A stretch of DNA of 64,000 nt from Paracidovorax sp031843945 (GTDB lineage Bacteria; Pseudomonadota; Gammaproteobacteria; Burkholderiales; Burkholderiaceae_C): positions 496,001 to 560,000 of the forward strand of contig NZ_JAVTJJ010000001.1 in NCBI RefSeq assembly GCF_031843945.1, written 5' to 3'. The translations under genes were made by a program, and so were the position numbers. Positions 52,733 through 60,689 of this stretch are shown here, one piece after another (position 1 is the stretch's first letter; each line of letters opens with the position of its first letter). The notes below the pieces were generated by a model, which saw only the letters and a list, made by a program, of their open reading frames with translations, was not told the DNA's origin and made no database searches.

Positions 52733-53326
52733 GTGACCGAACCCCGCTTTCCCCTGCCCGACCTGAACACCCTTCCCGACGACCTGCGCGCCCGCATCCT
52801 GGAGGTGCAGGAAAAGAGCGGCTTCATTCCCAACGTGTTTCTGGCGTTTGCGCGCCGCCCGGCCGAATGGCGCGCGTTCTTCGCGTACCACGACGCGCTG
52901 ATGCTCAAGGAGGAAGGCAGCCTGACCAAGGGCGAGCGCGAGATGATCGTCACCGCCACCAGCGCGGCCAATCAGTGCCTCTATTGCGTGGTGGCGCACG
53001 GCGCGATTTTGCGCATCTACGAGAAAAAACCGATGCTGGCCGACCAGGTGGCGGTCAACTGGCGCAAGGCCGACATCAGCCCGCGCGAGCACGCCATGCT
53101 CGACTTTGCGATGAAGGTGTGCCTGGCCAGCCACACCATCGAGGGCGCCGACATCGACGCCCTGCATGCCCACGGCTTCGACGATGAAGACGCCTGGGAC
53201 ATCGCGGCCATCACCGCGTTCTTCGGGCTGTCTAACCGCATGGCGAGCTTTGCGGGCATGCAGCCCAACCCGGAGTTCTATCTGATGGGCCGCGTGCCGC
53301 GCGAGAAGAAGTCGCTACCGAATTAA
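52733..53326 (+). CDS. Peroxidase-related AhpD/CMD family enzyme
   Basis: A 197-residue alkylhydroperoxidase-like protein from a GTG at 52733 with AGGAGA upstream. SLTKGEREMIVTATSAANQCLYCVVAHG carries the redox pair Cys82-x-x-Cys85 and His89 of the AhpD motif ExxxxxxxxxxxCxxCxxxH. The C-terminal half (ISPREHAMLDFAMKVCLAS) is a second helical repeat without the motif, as in uncharacterised peroxidase-related proteins. It is monocistronic behind iclR. Confidence 0.9.
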   Translation: MTEPRFPLPDLNTLPDDLRARILEVQEKSGFIPNVFLAFARRPAEWRAFFAYHDALMLKEEGSLTKGEREMIVTATSAANQCLYCVVAHGAILRIYEKKPMLADQVAVNWRKADISPREHAMLDFAMKVCLASHTIEGADIDALHAHGFDDEDAWDIAAITAFFGLSNRMASFAGMQPNPEFYLMGRVPREKKSLPN

Positions 53327-53372
53327 TAGCTACCAGCGCTTGATACATAAGCGCTAGAGCCCGATTTGGCTC
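53321..53372. repeat. Comamonadaceae intergenic palindromic repeat, copy 6
   Basis: TTAATAGCTACCAGCGCTTGA, then ATAAGCGCTAGAG and TTTGGCTC. Between convergent genes. Confidence 0.8.
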
Positions 53373-53403
53373 AATTTCAGCATCCAGAGCAATGGATGCG
53401 GCC

Positions 53404-54426
53404 TTAAGCCTCCACCGCCGCCGTGGACGCCCGCTCGATCAGCCGAAAGCCCAAATCGAACGACGAGCGCTCGGGCTGCAGCCCCCGGCAGCGGTCCACG
53501 ATCAGCCGCGCGGCCAGGCGGCCGATCTCGGGGCCGTCCACATGCACGGTGGTGATGGCCGGCAGCATGTGCGCGCCGAATTCCGCATTGCCGAAACCCG
53601 ACACCGCCAGGTCCTGCGGCACGCGCAGGCCGCGCGCACGCGCTTCCACCAGCACGCCGTGCGCCAGCATGTCGGAGCTGCAGGCCACGGCCTGCAGGCG
53701 CGGCTCCTTGTCCAGCAACTCGCCCAACGCGCGCCGGCCTGATTCGAGCGTGCTGGGCGCGGGCACCAGCGCCGTGGGCACGTCGCGGCCCCAGGCGGCC
53801 AGAAAGCCTTCGCGCCGCTGCATGGCGCGGTGGTCGTCGCCCGTGGCAATGCCCACGCGCTGGCAGCCGCGCGCCAGAAAGTAGCCCGCCAAAGCGCTGC
53901 CCACCTTCACGTGCGAAAAGCCGATCACCATGTCCACCGGCCGGTCGCTGATGTCCCAGGTCTCCACCACCGGAATGCGGGTGCGGCGCAGCCGCTCGCG
54001 GGCGCGCTCTGACTGCACCAGGCCCATCATTACGATGCCGTCGGGCTGGCGGCTGATCATCGCGGCCAGCACCTCGTCCTCGCGCTCGGCGTCGTAGAAG
54101 GTCTGGCCCAGCAGCAGCTGGTATCCCTCGTCGTGCAGCGCCGCCGTCAGCGCCTGCACCGTGGGCAAAAACTGCGACACCGACAGCGCCGGCACGATGC
54201 CCGCCACCATGCGGCTGCGCTTGGACTTCAAGCCGCCCGCCAACAGGTTGGGGATGTAGCCCGTCGCCTCCACCGCCTGCTCCACGCGTTCACGCGTCTT
54301 CGCCGAAACGATGCCCGGGTTGCCCAGCGCCCGCGACGCCGTGATCAGCGAGACGCCCGCCACCCGGGCCACGTCATGCAGCGTGGCGGCTTTGATGGGC
54401 GGTGAAGAGCGGGAATGGGCATTCAT
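53404..54426 (-). CDS. LacI family repressor of the galactarate cluster
   Basis: A 340-residue LacI/GntR-type repressor. ATLHDVARVAGVSLITASRAL is the helix-turn-helix, AVEATGYIPNLLAGGLKSKRS the hinge, and DMLAHGVLVEARARGLRVPQDLAVSGFG part of the sugar-acid binding core. The ATG at 54426 is used; upstream in-frame codons lie in the operator region. It is divergent from the Bug-dehydratase-transporter-garD unit with two matching palindromes between, so it likely represses that unit. Confidence 0.9.
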   Translation of the reverse strand: MNAHSRSSPPIKAATLHDVARVAGVSLITASRALGNPGIVSAKTRERVEQAVEATGYIPNLLAGGLKSKRSRMVAGIVPALSVSQFLPTVQALTAALHDEGYQLLLGQTFYDAEREDEVLAAMISRQPDGIVMMGLVQSERARERLRRTRIPVVETWDISDRPVDMVIGFSHVKVGSALAGYFLARGCQRVGIATGDDHRAMQRREGFLAAWGRDVPTALVPAPSTLESGRRALGELLDKEPRLQAVACSSDMLAHGVLVEARARGLRVPQDLAVSGFGNAEFGAHMLPAITTVHVDGPEIGRLAARLIVDRCRGLQPERSSFDLGFRLIERASTAAVEA

Positions 54427-54541
54427 GAAGAAAAGAAGCTGGCGGGTGCGCAGATGCGGGCCGCGCGACGGTATCAGATCGCCCCGCCCTGCCGCTTTTG
54501 ATGGCGACAACTTGCGGGAAAACCCTCATTCTTTTCCACAA

Positions 54542-54557
54542 ATGACAACGATATCAT
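54542..54557. promoter_or_regulatory. LacI-type operator 1
   Basis: ATGACAACGATATCAT is a palindrome around a central CG, of the form TGANANCGNTNTCA, typical for LacI/GntR-subgroup repressors. It lies about 115 bp from the LacI start. Confidence 0.7.
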
Positions 54558-54628
54558 TTTCCCTGACGCGTATTCATAGGCGCCCAGCGCTATCCAAAAC
54601 AAAGCATGCCGTCCTGTCGCCTTCGGCA

Positions 54629-54644
54629 ATGACAACGATGTCAA
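54629..54644. promoter_or_regulatory. LacI-type operator 2
   Basis: ATGACAACGATGTCAA repeats the same motif 87 bp from operator 1 and about 40 bp ahead of the Bug gene start. Two copies eight helical turns apart would allow looping. Confidence 0.75.
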
Positions 54645-54685
54645 AGCCAGGCAACCCCTCAGGCAATCCATCAGGAGACAAACCC

Positions 54686-55645
54686 ATGAAAAAGCTTTGC
54701 ATGACCGCCGCGCTGGCACTGGCCGCCTTCGGCGCCGCTGCCCAGGCCTGGCCCGAAAAGCCCGTCACCCTCGTCGTTCCGTTCCCGCCCGGCGGCTCCA
54801 CCGACCAGGTCGCCCGTGCCGTCAGCCCCCGCCTGACCGAGAAGTTCAAGCAGTCGTTCCTGGTGGACAACAAGCCCGGCGCGACCGGCACCATCGGCGC
54901 CACCTTCGTGCAGCGTGCGGCGTCCGATGGCAACACCTTCCTCGTCACCTCGTTGGGCCCGCTGGTCATCGTGCCGCACCTGATGAAGAGCCTGCCGTTC
55001 GATCCGCTGAAAGACTTCGACCTCATCACCGTGGCGGTGCAGTCGCCCAACGTGCTGGTGGTGCCCGCCAGCTCGCCCATCAAGAGCGTGGCCGACGTGG
55101 TGGCGCAGCTGAAGGCCAACCCCGGCAAGATGAGCTTCGCCTCGGCCGGCAATGGCTCCAGCGACCACCTGACGGCCGAACTTTTCTGGCAGCAGACCGG
55201 CACGCAAGGCATGCACGTGCCGTACAAGGGCGGCGCGCCCGCGCACACCGACATCATCGGCGGCCAGGTAGATGCATCGTTCCAGAACGTGAACTCGGTG
55301 ATCCAGTACATCAAGGGCGGCAAGATGCGCGCGCTGGCTGTGACCAGCGGCAAGCGCTCGCCCGTGCTGCCCGACGTGCCCACGCTGGCCGAAGCCGGCG
55401 TGAAGAACGTGGAAGTCGCCTCCTGGCAGGCCATCGTCGCGCCTAAGGGCCTGCCGCCCGCCGTGCGCCAAAAGGCCCACGCCGCCTTCGTCGAGGCACT
55501 GAACGACCCGAAGGTGCGCGACCAGTTCGTCTCCATCGGCTTCGAGATGGTGGCCAACACACCGGAAGAGTTCGTGGCGTTCCAGCGCAAGGAATACGAC
55601 CGCTGGAAGACCGTGATCCAGACCGGAAAGATCTCCATCGACTAG
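54686..55645 (+). CDS. Bug family binding protein, galactarate cluster
   Basis: A 319-residue periplasmic protein with signal peptide (ALALAAFGAAAQA). Signatures are WPEKPVTLVVPFPPGGSTDQVAR, VDNKPGATGTIGATFVQRA and HVPYKGGAPAHTDIIGGQVD. AGGAGA sits before the ATG. It is the first gene of the unit with talarate/galactarate dehydratase, MFS transporter and garD, so it probably recognises a sugar diacid. An MFS importer is also encoded, so the two may be alternative uptake or sensing routes. Confidence 0.9.
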   Translation: MKKLCMTAALALAAFGAAAQAWPEKPVTLVVPFPPGGSTDQVARAVSPRLTEKFKQSFLVDNKPGATGTIGATFVQRAASDGNTFLVTSLGPLVIVPHLMKSLPFDPLKDFDLITVAVQSPNVLVVPASSPIKSVADVVAQLKANPGKMSFASAGNGSSDHLTAELFWQQTGTQGMHVPYKGGAPAHTDIIGGQVDASFQNVNSVIQYIKGGKMRALAVTSGKRSPVLPDVPTLAEAGVKNVEVASWQAIVAPKGLPPAVRQKAHAAFVEALNDPKVRDQFVSIGFEMVANTPEEFVAFQRKEYDRWKTVIQTGKISID

Positions 55646-55715
55646 AGAACCACGGGCGCCAGCAGCCACTCGCGCCCTGCCTGTTCCTGAAGCCCACCGC
55701 CTGCCCTCTTTCGCC

Positions 55716-56882
55716 ATGACCTCGTCGCCTGCCTCGTCTTCCTCAGCCACCGCCAGCCAGGACAGCATCGCCTGGATACGCCTGTCGTCTTGCTATCTGC
55801 CGCTGGCCAACCCGATCAGCGACGCCAAGGTGCTGACGGGCCGCCAGAAGCCGATGACCGAGATCGCGATGCTGTTCGCCGAGATCGAGACAAAGGACGG
55901 CCATCGCGGCCTGGGCTTCAGCTATTCCAAGCGCGCGGGCGGCCCCGGCCAGTTTGCGCATGCTAAGGAAATCGCACCCGCGCTGATCGGCGAAGACCCG
56001 AGCGATATATCTCGCCTGTGGACCAAGCTGTGCTGGGCTGGCGCGTCGGTGGGCCGCAGCGGCCTAGCGGTGCAGGCCATCGGCGCGTTCGACGTGGCGC
56101 TGTGGGACCTGAAGGCGCGCCGCGCCAACCTGTCGCTGTCCAAGCTGCTGGGCTCGCAGCGGGATTCGGTGCGCTGCTACAACACCTCGGGCGGCTTTCT
56201 GCACACGCCGCTCGACCAGTTGCTGCGCAATGCCGAAGCCTCGCTGGAGCGCGGCATCGGCGGGCTGAAGCTGAAAGTCGGCCAGCCCGACTGCGCGCTG
56301 GACATTCACCGCGTTTCCACCGCCCGCAAGCACCTGGGCGACCAGGTCTCGCTGATGGTGGACGCCAACCAGCAGTGGGACCGCCCCACCGCGCAGCGCA
56401 TGTGCCGCACCTTCGAGGCCTTCAACCTGATCTGGATCGAAGAGCCGCTGGACGCCTACGACTACGAAGGCCACGCCGCATTGGCCGCGCAATTCGACAC
56501 GCCCATCGCCACCGGCGAAATGCTGACCAGCGCCGCCGAACATGCCGAGCTGATCCGCCACCGCAGTGCCGACTTCATCATGCCCGACGGTCCCCGCCTG
56601 GGCGGCATCACGCCGTTCTTGAAGGTGGCCGCGCAGGCCGAGGCCGCCCACGTGATGCTGGCCCCGCACTTTGCGATGGAGCTGCACGTGCACCTGGGCG
56701 CCGTGTACCCCAGCGAGCCCTGGGTCGAGCATTTCGACTGGCTGGAACCGCTGTTCAACGAACGCCTGGAGTTGAAAGGCGGCCGCATGCTGGTGCCCAC
56801 GCGCCCGGGCCTGGGCCTGTCGCTCAGCGAGCAGGCCGCCGGCTGGACGCGCGAATCGGCCGAGATCGGCCAGCGCGCCTGA
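55716..56882 (+). CDS. L-talarate/galactarate dehydratase (enolase superfamily)
   Basis: A 388-residue enolase-superfamily dehydratase. The catalytic set is complete: Lys185-x-Lys187 (GLKLKVGQ), Asp216 (VDANQQW), Glu242 (IEEP), Glu268 (ATGEM) and His318 (APHF). Each lies ten residues before its counterpart in the Salmonella talarate/galactarate dehydratase as I recall it, which makes that assignment strong. It turns meso-galactarate or L-talarate into 5-keto-4-deoxyglucarate. It sits between the Bug gene and an MFS transporter. Confidence 0.9.
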   Translation: MTSSPASSSSATASQDSIAWIRLSSCYLPLANPISDAKVLTGRQKPMTEIAMLFAEIETKDGHRGLGFSYSKRAGGPGQFAHAKEIAPALIGEDPSDISRLWTKLCWAGASVGRSGLAVQAIGAFDVALWDLKARRANLSLSKLLGSQRDSVRCYNTSGGFLHTPLDQLLRNAEASLERGIGGLKLKVGQPDCALDIHRVSTARKHLGDQVSLMVDANQQWDRPTAQRMCRTFEAFNLIWIEEPLDAYDYEGHAALAAQFDTPIATGEMLTSAAEHAELIRHRSADFIMPDGPRLGGITPFLKVAAQAEAAHVMLAPHFAMELHVHLGAVYPSEPWVEHFDWLEPLFNERLELKGGRMLVPTRPGLGLSLSEQAAGWTRESAEIGQRA

Positions 56883-56947
56883 AAAAAACGGCCGCCCAGA
56901 GCCCCCTGATTCCCCACTGAACGGGCACCCCTGAAGCCCGCGTATTT

Positions 56948-58327
56948 ATGAGCCAAGCTGTACTCGACCCCTCCTCTTTATCTGCCCGCCCTGCAGCGGC
57001 GGCCAAGGAGCCGCGCACGCACGTTCGCTACTGGGTGCTGGCGATGATCTTCCTGGTCACCACCTTCAACTACGCCGACCGCGCCACGTTGTCGATCACC
57101 GGCCCGACGATGCAAAAGGAGTTCGGGTTCGACACCATCCAGATGGGCTACATCTTCTCGGCGTTCAGCTGGGCTTATGTGCTGTCGCAACTGCCGGGCG
57201 GCTGGCTGCTGGACCGCTTCGGCGCGCGGCGCGTGTATGCGGCCAGCATCTTCTTTTGGTCGGTGTTCACGCTGCTGCAGTCCACCGTGGGCATCTTCAC
57301 CTCGGCCGCCACGGCTGTGGCCACGCTGTTCGTCATGCGCTTTCTGGTCGGCATGGCCGAAGCGCCGGCCTTTCCGGCCAACGCCAAGGTCGTGGCCGGC
57401 TGGTTCCCTACGCAAGAGCGCGGCACGGCGTCGGCCATCTTCAACTCGGCGCAGTATTTCGCGGCGGTGGTGTTCACGCCGCTGATGGCCGCGCTCACGC
57501 ACTGGGTGGGCTGGCACTGGGTCTACATCTCGATGGGTGTCACGGGCATCGTGCTGGCCATTGTCTGGTGGTTCTTCATTCGCAGCCCCGCCTCGCACCC
57601 CGGCGTGAACCGCGCCGAACTGGACCACATCGCCGCAGGCGGCGGACTCATCCACATGGGTGAAGACGCTGCGGCCAACGCGCAGGCCAAGCCCAAGGGC
57701 CAGACCGCCCTCTACGCCTGGCAACTGCTGACCAACCGCATGCTGGTGGGCATCTACCTGGGCCAGTTCTCCATCAACGTGCTGACGTACTTCTTCTTGA
57801 CCTGGTTCCCGGTGTACCTGGTGCAGGAACGCGGCATGTCCATCCTGAAAGCCGGCTTCATGGTGTCGCTGCCGGCCATCTGCGGCTTCATCGGCGGGGT
57901 GCTGGGCGGCGTCGTTTCGGACTGGATGCTGCGGCGCGGCGTATCGCTGACGGTGGCGCGCAAGACGCCCATCGTCATCGGCATGCTGATGTCGTCCAGC
58001 ATGATCCTGTGCAACTACGTCAGCGCCGACTGGATGATCGTCGGCCTGATGGCGCTGGCCTTCTTCGGCAAGGGCTTCGGCGCCTTTGGCTGGGCGGTGA
58101 TGGCCGACGTGGCGCCCAAGGAAGTGATCGGCCTGGCGGGCAGCATCTTCAACACCTTCGGCGCCATCGCCGGAATCGTCACGCCCATCGTCATCGGCTA
58201 TATCCTCGCGGCCACGCATTCGTTCGGCGGCGCACTCGTCTTCGTCGGGCTCAACGCCCTGGTGACGGTCTTCGCCTATTTGGTGATCGTCCAGGACATC
58301 AAGCGCATCGAACTGAAGCCTGTCTGA
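56948..58327 (+). CDS. MFS sugar-diacid transporter (GudP/GarP-like)
   Basis: A 459-residue 12-helix transporter of the anion:cation symporter family. NYADRATLSITGPTMQKEFGFDTIQMGYIFSAF is the hallmark first segment; GWLLDRFGARRVY is the loop 2-3 motif; FLVGMAEAPAFPANAKVVAGWFP is motif C-like. These match hexuronate/glucarate/galactarate transporters. It is cotranscribed between talarate/galactarate dehydratase and garD and is the likely importer of the substrate. Confidence 0.9.
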   Translation: MSQAVLDPSSLSARPAAAAKEPRTHVRYWVLAMIFLVTTFNYADRATLSITGPTMQKEFGFDTIQMGYIFSAFSWAYVLSQLPGGWLLDRFGARRVYAASIFFWSVFTLLQSTVGIFTSAATAVATLFVMRFLVGMAEAPAFPANAKVVAGWFPTQERGTASAIFNSAQYFAAVVFTPLMAALTHWVGWHWVYISMGVTGIVLAIVWWFFIRSPASHPGVNRAELDHIAAGGGLIHMGEDAAANAQAKPKGQTALYAWQLLTNRMLVGIYLGQFSINVLTYFFLTWFPVYLVQERGMSILKAGFMVSLPAICGFIGGVLGGVVSDWMLRRGVSLTVARKTPIVIGMLMSSSMILCNYVSADWMIVGLMALAFFGKGFGAFGWAVMADVAPKEVIGLAGSIFNTFGAIAGIVTPIVIGYILAATHSFGGALVFVGLNALVTVFAYLVIVQDIKRIELKPV

Positions 58328-58376
58328 CAAAAAAGCGGCCTGAGAGCTGCTGAACCTCTTGCCACTGGAGCCCCCC

Positions 58377-59954
58377 ATGAACGCTAGAACCACGCCCGTG
58401 CGCCCTCCGCTGCACATCAAGATGCACGAGGCCGACAACGTCGCCATCGTGGCCAACGACGGTGGCCTGCCCGTCGGCACCGTGCTGTCCGATGGCATCG
58501 TGCTGGTCGACCACGTGCCGCAGGCGCACAAGGTGGCGCTGCACGACATCGCCGAAGGCGGCGTGGTGCGCCGCTACAACGTGCCTATCGGCTATGCCGT
58601 CAAGGCCATTCCCGCTGGCAGCTGGGTGCATGAAAAGCTGCTGAACATGCCCGAGGCGCGCTCGCTCGAAGGCCTGCCGATCTCTACCGTGCAAGCGCCC
58701 GTCATGGAGCCGCTCACCGGCTACACCTTCGAGGGCTACCGCAATGCCGACGGCTCGGTGGGCACGCGCAACATTCTGGCCATCACGCAGACCGTGCAGT
58801 GCGTGGCCGGCGTGACCGACTTCGCCGTGCAGCGCATCAAGGCCGAGCTGCTGCCGCGCTTTCCGAACGTGGACGACGTGGTGGCGCTGGAGCACGGCTA
58901 CGGCTGCGGCGTGGCCATCGACGCGCCCGACGCGATCATTCCCATCCGCACCCTGCGCAACATCAGCCTCAACCCCAACTTCGGCGGCGAGGTCATGGTC
59001 GTCAGCCTGGGCTGCGAGAAGCTGCAGCCCGAGCGCCTGCTGCCGCCCGGCAGCATTCCGCTGCGCGACGAACGTACGCTGGAAGAATCTCCGCTCGACG
59101 TGGTCTGCCTGCAGGACGACGCGCACGTGGGCTTCATGTCGATGGTCGAATCCATCATGCGGCAGGCCGAGGTGCACCTGCAACGCCTGAACGCCCGCCA
59201 GCGCGAGACCGTGCCTGCCAGCGAACTGGTGGTGGGCGTGCAGTGCGGCGGCAGCGACGCCTTCAGCGGCGTGACGGCCAACCCGGCCGTGGGCTTTTGC
59301 ACCGACCTGCTGGTGCGCGCCGGCGCCACCGTGATGTTCAGTGAAGTGACCGAAGTGCGCGACGGCATCGACCAGCTCACCTCGCGCGCCAGCACGCCGG
59401 AAGTGGCCGAGGCCATGATTCGCGAGATGGCCTGGTACGACAACTATTTGAACCAGGGCCGCGTGGACCGCAGCGCCAACACCACGCCCGGCAACAAGAA
59501 GGGGGGCCTGTCCAACATCGTCGAGAAGGCCATGGGCTCCATCGTCAAGTCGGGCAGCGCGGCGATCTCGGGCGTCGTCGCGCCCGGCGACAAGGCGCGC
59601 CAGAAGGGCCTGCTCTACACCGCCACCCCGGCCAGCGACTTCATCTGCGGCACGCTGCAGCTGGCCGCCGGCATGAACCTGCACGTGTTCACCACCGGCC
59701 GGGGCACGCCCTACGGCCTGGCGCAGGTGCCCGTCATCAAAGTGGCCACGCGCAGCGACCTGGCGCGGCGCTGGCATGACCTGATGGACATCAACGCCGG
59801 CCGCATCGCCGACGGCGACGCCACCATCGCGGACGTGGGCTGGGAGATGTTCCACATGATGCTGGAGGTGGCCAGCGGCCGCCAGAAAACCTGGGCCGAG
59901 CGCTGGAAGCTGCACAACCAGCTGGTGCTGTTCAACCCGGCGCCGGTGACCTGA
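58377..59954 (+). CDS. garD: Galactarate dehydratase (GarD/UxaA family)
   Basis: A 525-residue UxaA/GarD-family dehydratase. The N-terminal SAF-like domain (NVAIVANDGGLPVGTVLSDG, residues about 23-42) is followed by the large catalytic part with FEGYRNADGSVGTRNILAI, EHGYGCGVAIDAP, LGCEKLQPERLL and VGVQCGGSDAFSGVTANPAVG. GarD enzymes are iron-dependent and make 5-keto-4-deoxyglucarate, the same product as the enolase-type dehydratase upstream. It is the last gene of the unit, ending just before the AT-rich island. Confidence 0.9.
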   Translation: MNARTTPVRPPLHIKMHEADNVAIVANDGGLPVGTVLSDGIVLVDHVPQAHKVALHDIAEGGVVRRYNVPIGYAVKAIPAGSWVHEKLLNMPEARSLEGLPISTVQAPVMEPLTGYTFEGYRNADGSVGTRNILAITQTVQCVAGVTDFAVQRIKAELLPRFPNVDDVVALEHGYGCGVAIDAPDAIIPIRTLRNISLNPNFGGEVMVVSLGCEKLQPERLLPPGSIPLRDERTLEESPLDVVCLQDDAHVGFMSMVESIMRQAEVHLQRLNARQRETVPASELVVGVQCGGSDAFSGVTANPAVGFCTDLLVRAGATVMFSEVTEVRDGIDQLTSRASTPEVAEAMIREMAWYDNYLNQGRVDRSANTTPGNKKGGLSNIVEKAMGSIVKSGSAAISGVVAPGDKARQKGLLYTATPASDFICGTLQLAAGMNLHVFTTGRGTPYGLAQVPVIKVATRSDLARRWHDLMDINAGRIADGDATIADVGWEMFHMMLEVASGRQKTWAERWKLHNQLVLFNPAPVT

Positions 59955-60122
59955 TTACCTAACGTACCTAAATGCAGGTGATTCAGGAATAACTCCATAA
60001 TCTGTAAAAATACGGCATTGAAGTTGCTTATTTATGGATCAAGGCCTAAAGACCTCCGATCTATACACGCTTTAGATCAAGCATGACTTCTTTAAAATCG
60101 CAAAATTATCGTGCTTATTGCC

Positions 60123-60689
60123 TCACATCTGCAATTGATCGGAATCGGTGTTTTCATCAATCATGCATGCGGGATCAAGCTTTATTATTTCGTGAAGACC
60201 GACAAGAGCCTGGCCGCACATGTTGTACAAACCAATATCATCAAAAAGCATTAAAACGGGTGCTGCAACATCCAGGTGACGCCCAAGCTCGGATTTAACG
60301 CTTTCGATAATTTTCATTTGGGCTTCAAAGGATTTTCCCGGGAGAAAATCTGTACGACCCAAGATATCCACGTAGGTGACATTTAATCTATTAAATTCTC
60401 GAAAAGCCCCCCGCCTATCGGTTGCAGCAAAATCTAATCGAGGGGCTGCTCTGAGGTCTAAAATTATTTCGATTGACTGGGATTCAAGAAAGCCAACAAA
60501 GCCCTGAATTTGATTAAATTCATGGGGAAAAACAAAAATTAAATCATGCGGCTTTTCAAACTGTAAAGATAGTTGCTTTGCGATGCACTTTTGAATATTA
60601 GCACCTTCCACCTCTGACCCTTTTTTTCGCCCATCTTTTAGATCACGATTTTTTACTTTATCTTCAAAAAAATACACATTACTAGCCAT
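60123..60689 (-). CDS. Unknown partner of AvcD-like deaminase (DUF488-like pattern)
   Basis: A 188-residue protein. Its ATG overlaps the end of the deaminase gene by 8 bp and has GGAG at good distance, so it is translated from the same mRNA. I recognise no family with certainty. Residues about 55-110 read FVGFLESQSIEIILDLRAAPR, then FNRLNVTYVDILG, resembling the DUF488 pattern (strand, DVRs-P, gI-Y-lg). The end has VLMLFDDIGLYNMCGQALVGL in the place of the DUF488 C-terminal Cys motif. Near the start, VKNRDLKDGRKKG mirrors VKDRELKDGKGDF in the deaminase (residues 491-503). There is no signal peptide or membrane segment. Possible roles include effector modulator or inhibitor; none is shown by sequence. 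Confidence 0.8.
   Translation of the reverse strand: MASNVYFFEDKVKNRDLKDGRKKGSEVEGANIQKCIAKQLSLQFEKPHDLIFVFPHEFNQIQGFVGFLESQSIEIILDLRAAPRLDFAATDRRGAFREFNRLNVTYVDILGRTDFLPGKSFEAQMKIIESVKSELGRHLDVAAPVLMLFDDIGLYNMCGQALVGLHEIIKLDPACMIDENTDSDQLQM

Noticed and set aside
60083..60298. 71-codon plus-strand frame at the edge of the AT-rich island
   Set aside because: Antisense to the partner gene, Cys-rich random composition, no ribosome-binding site.
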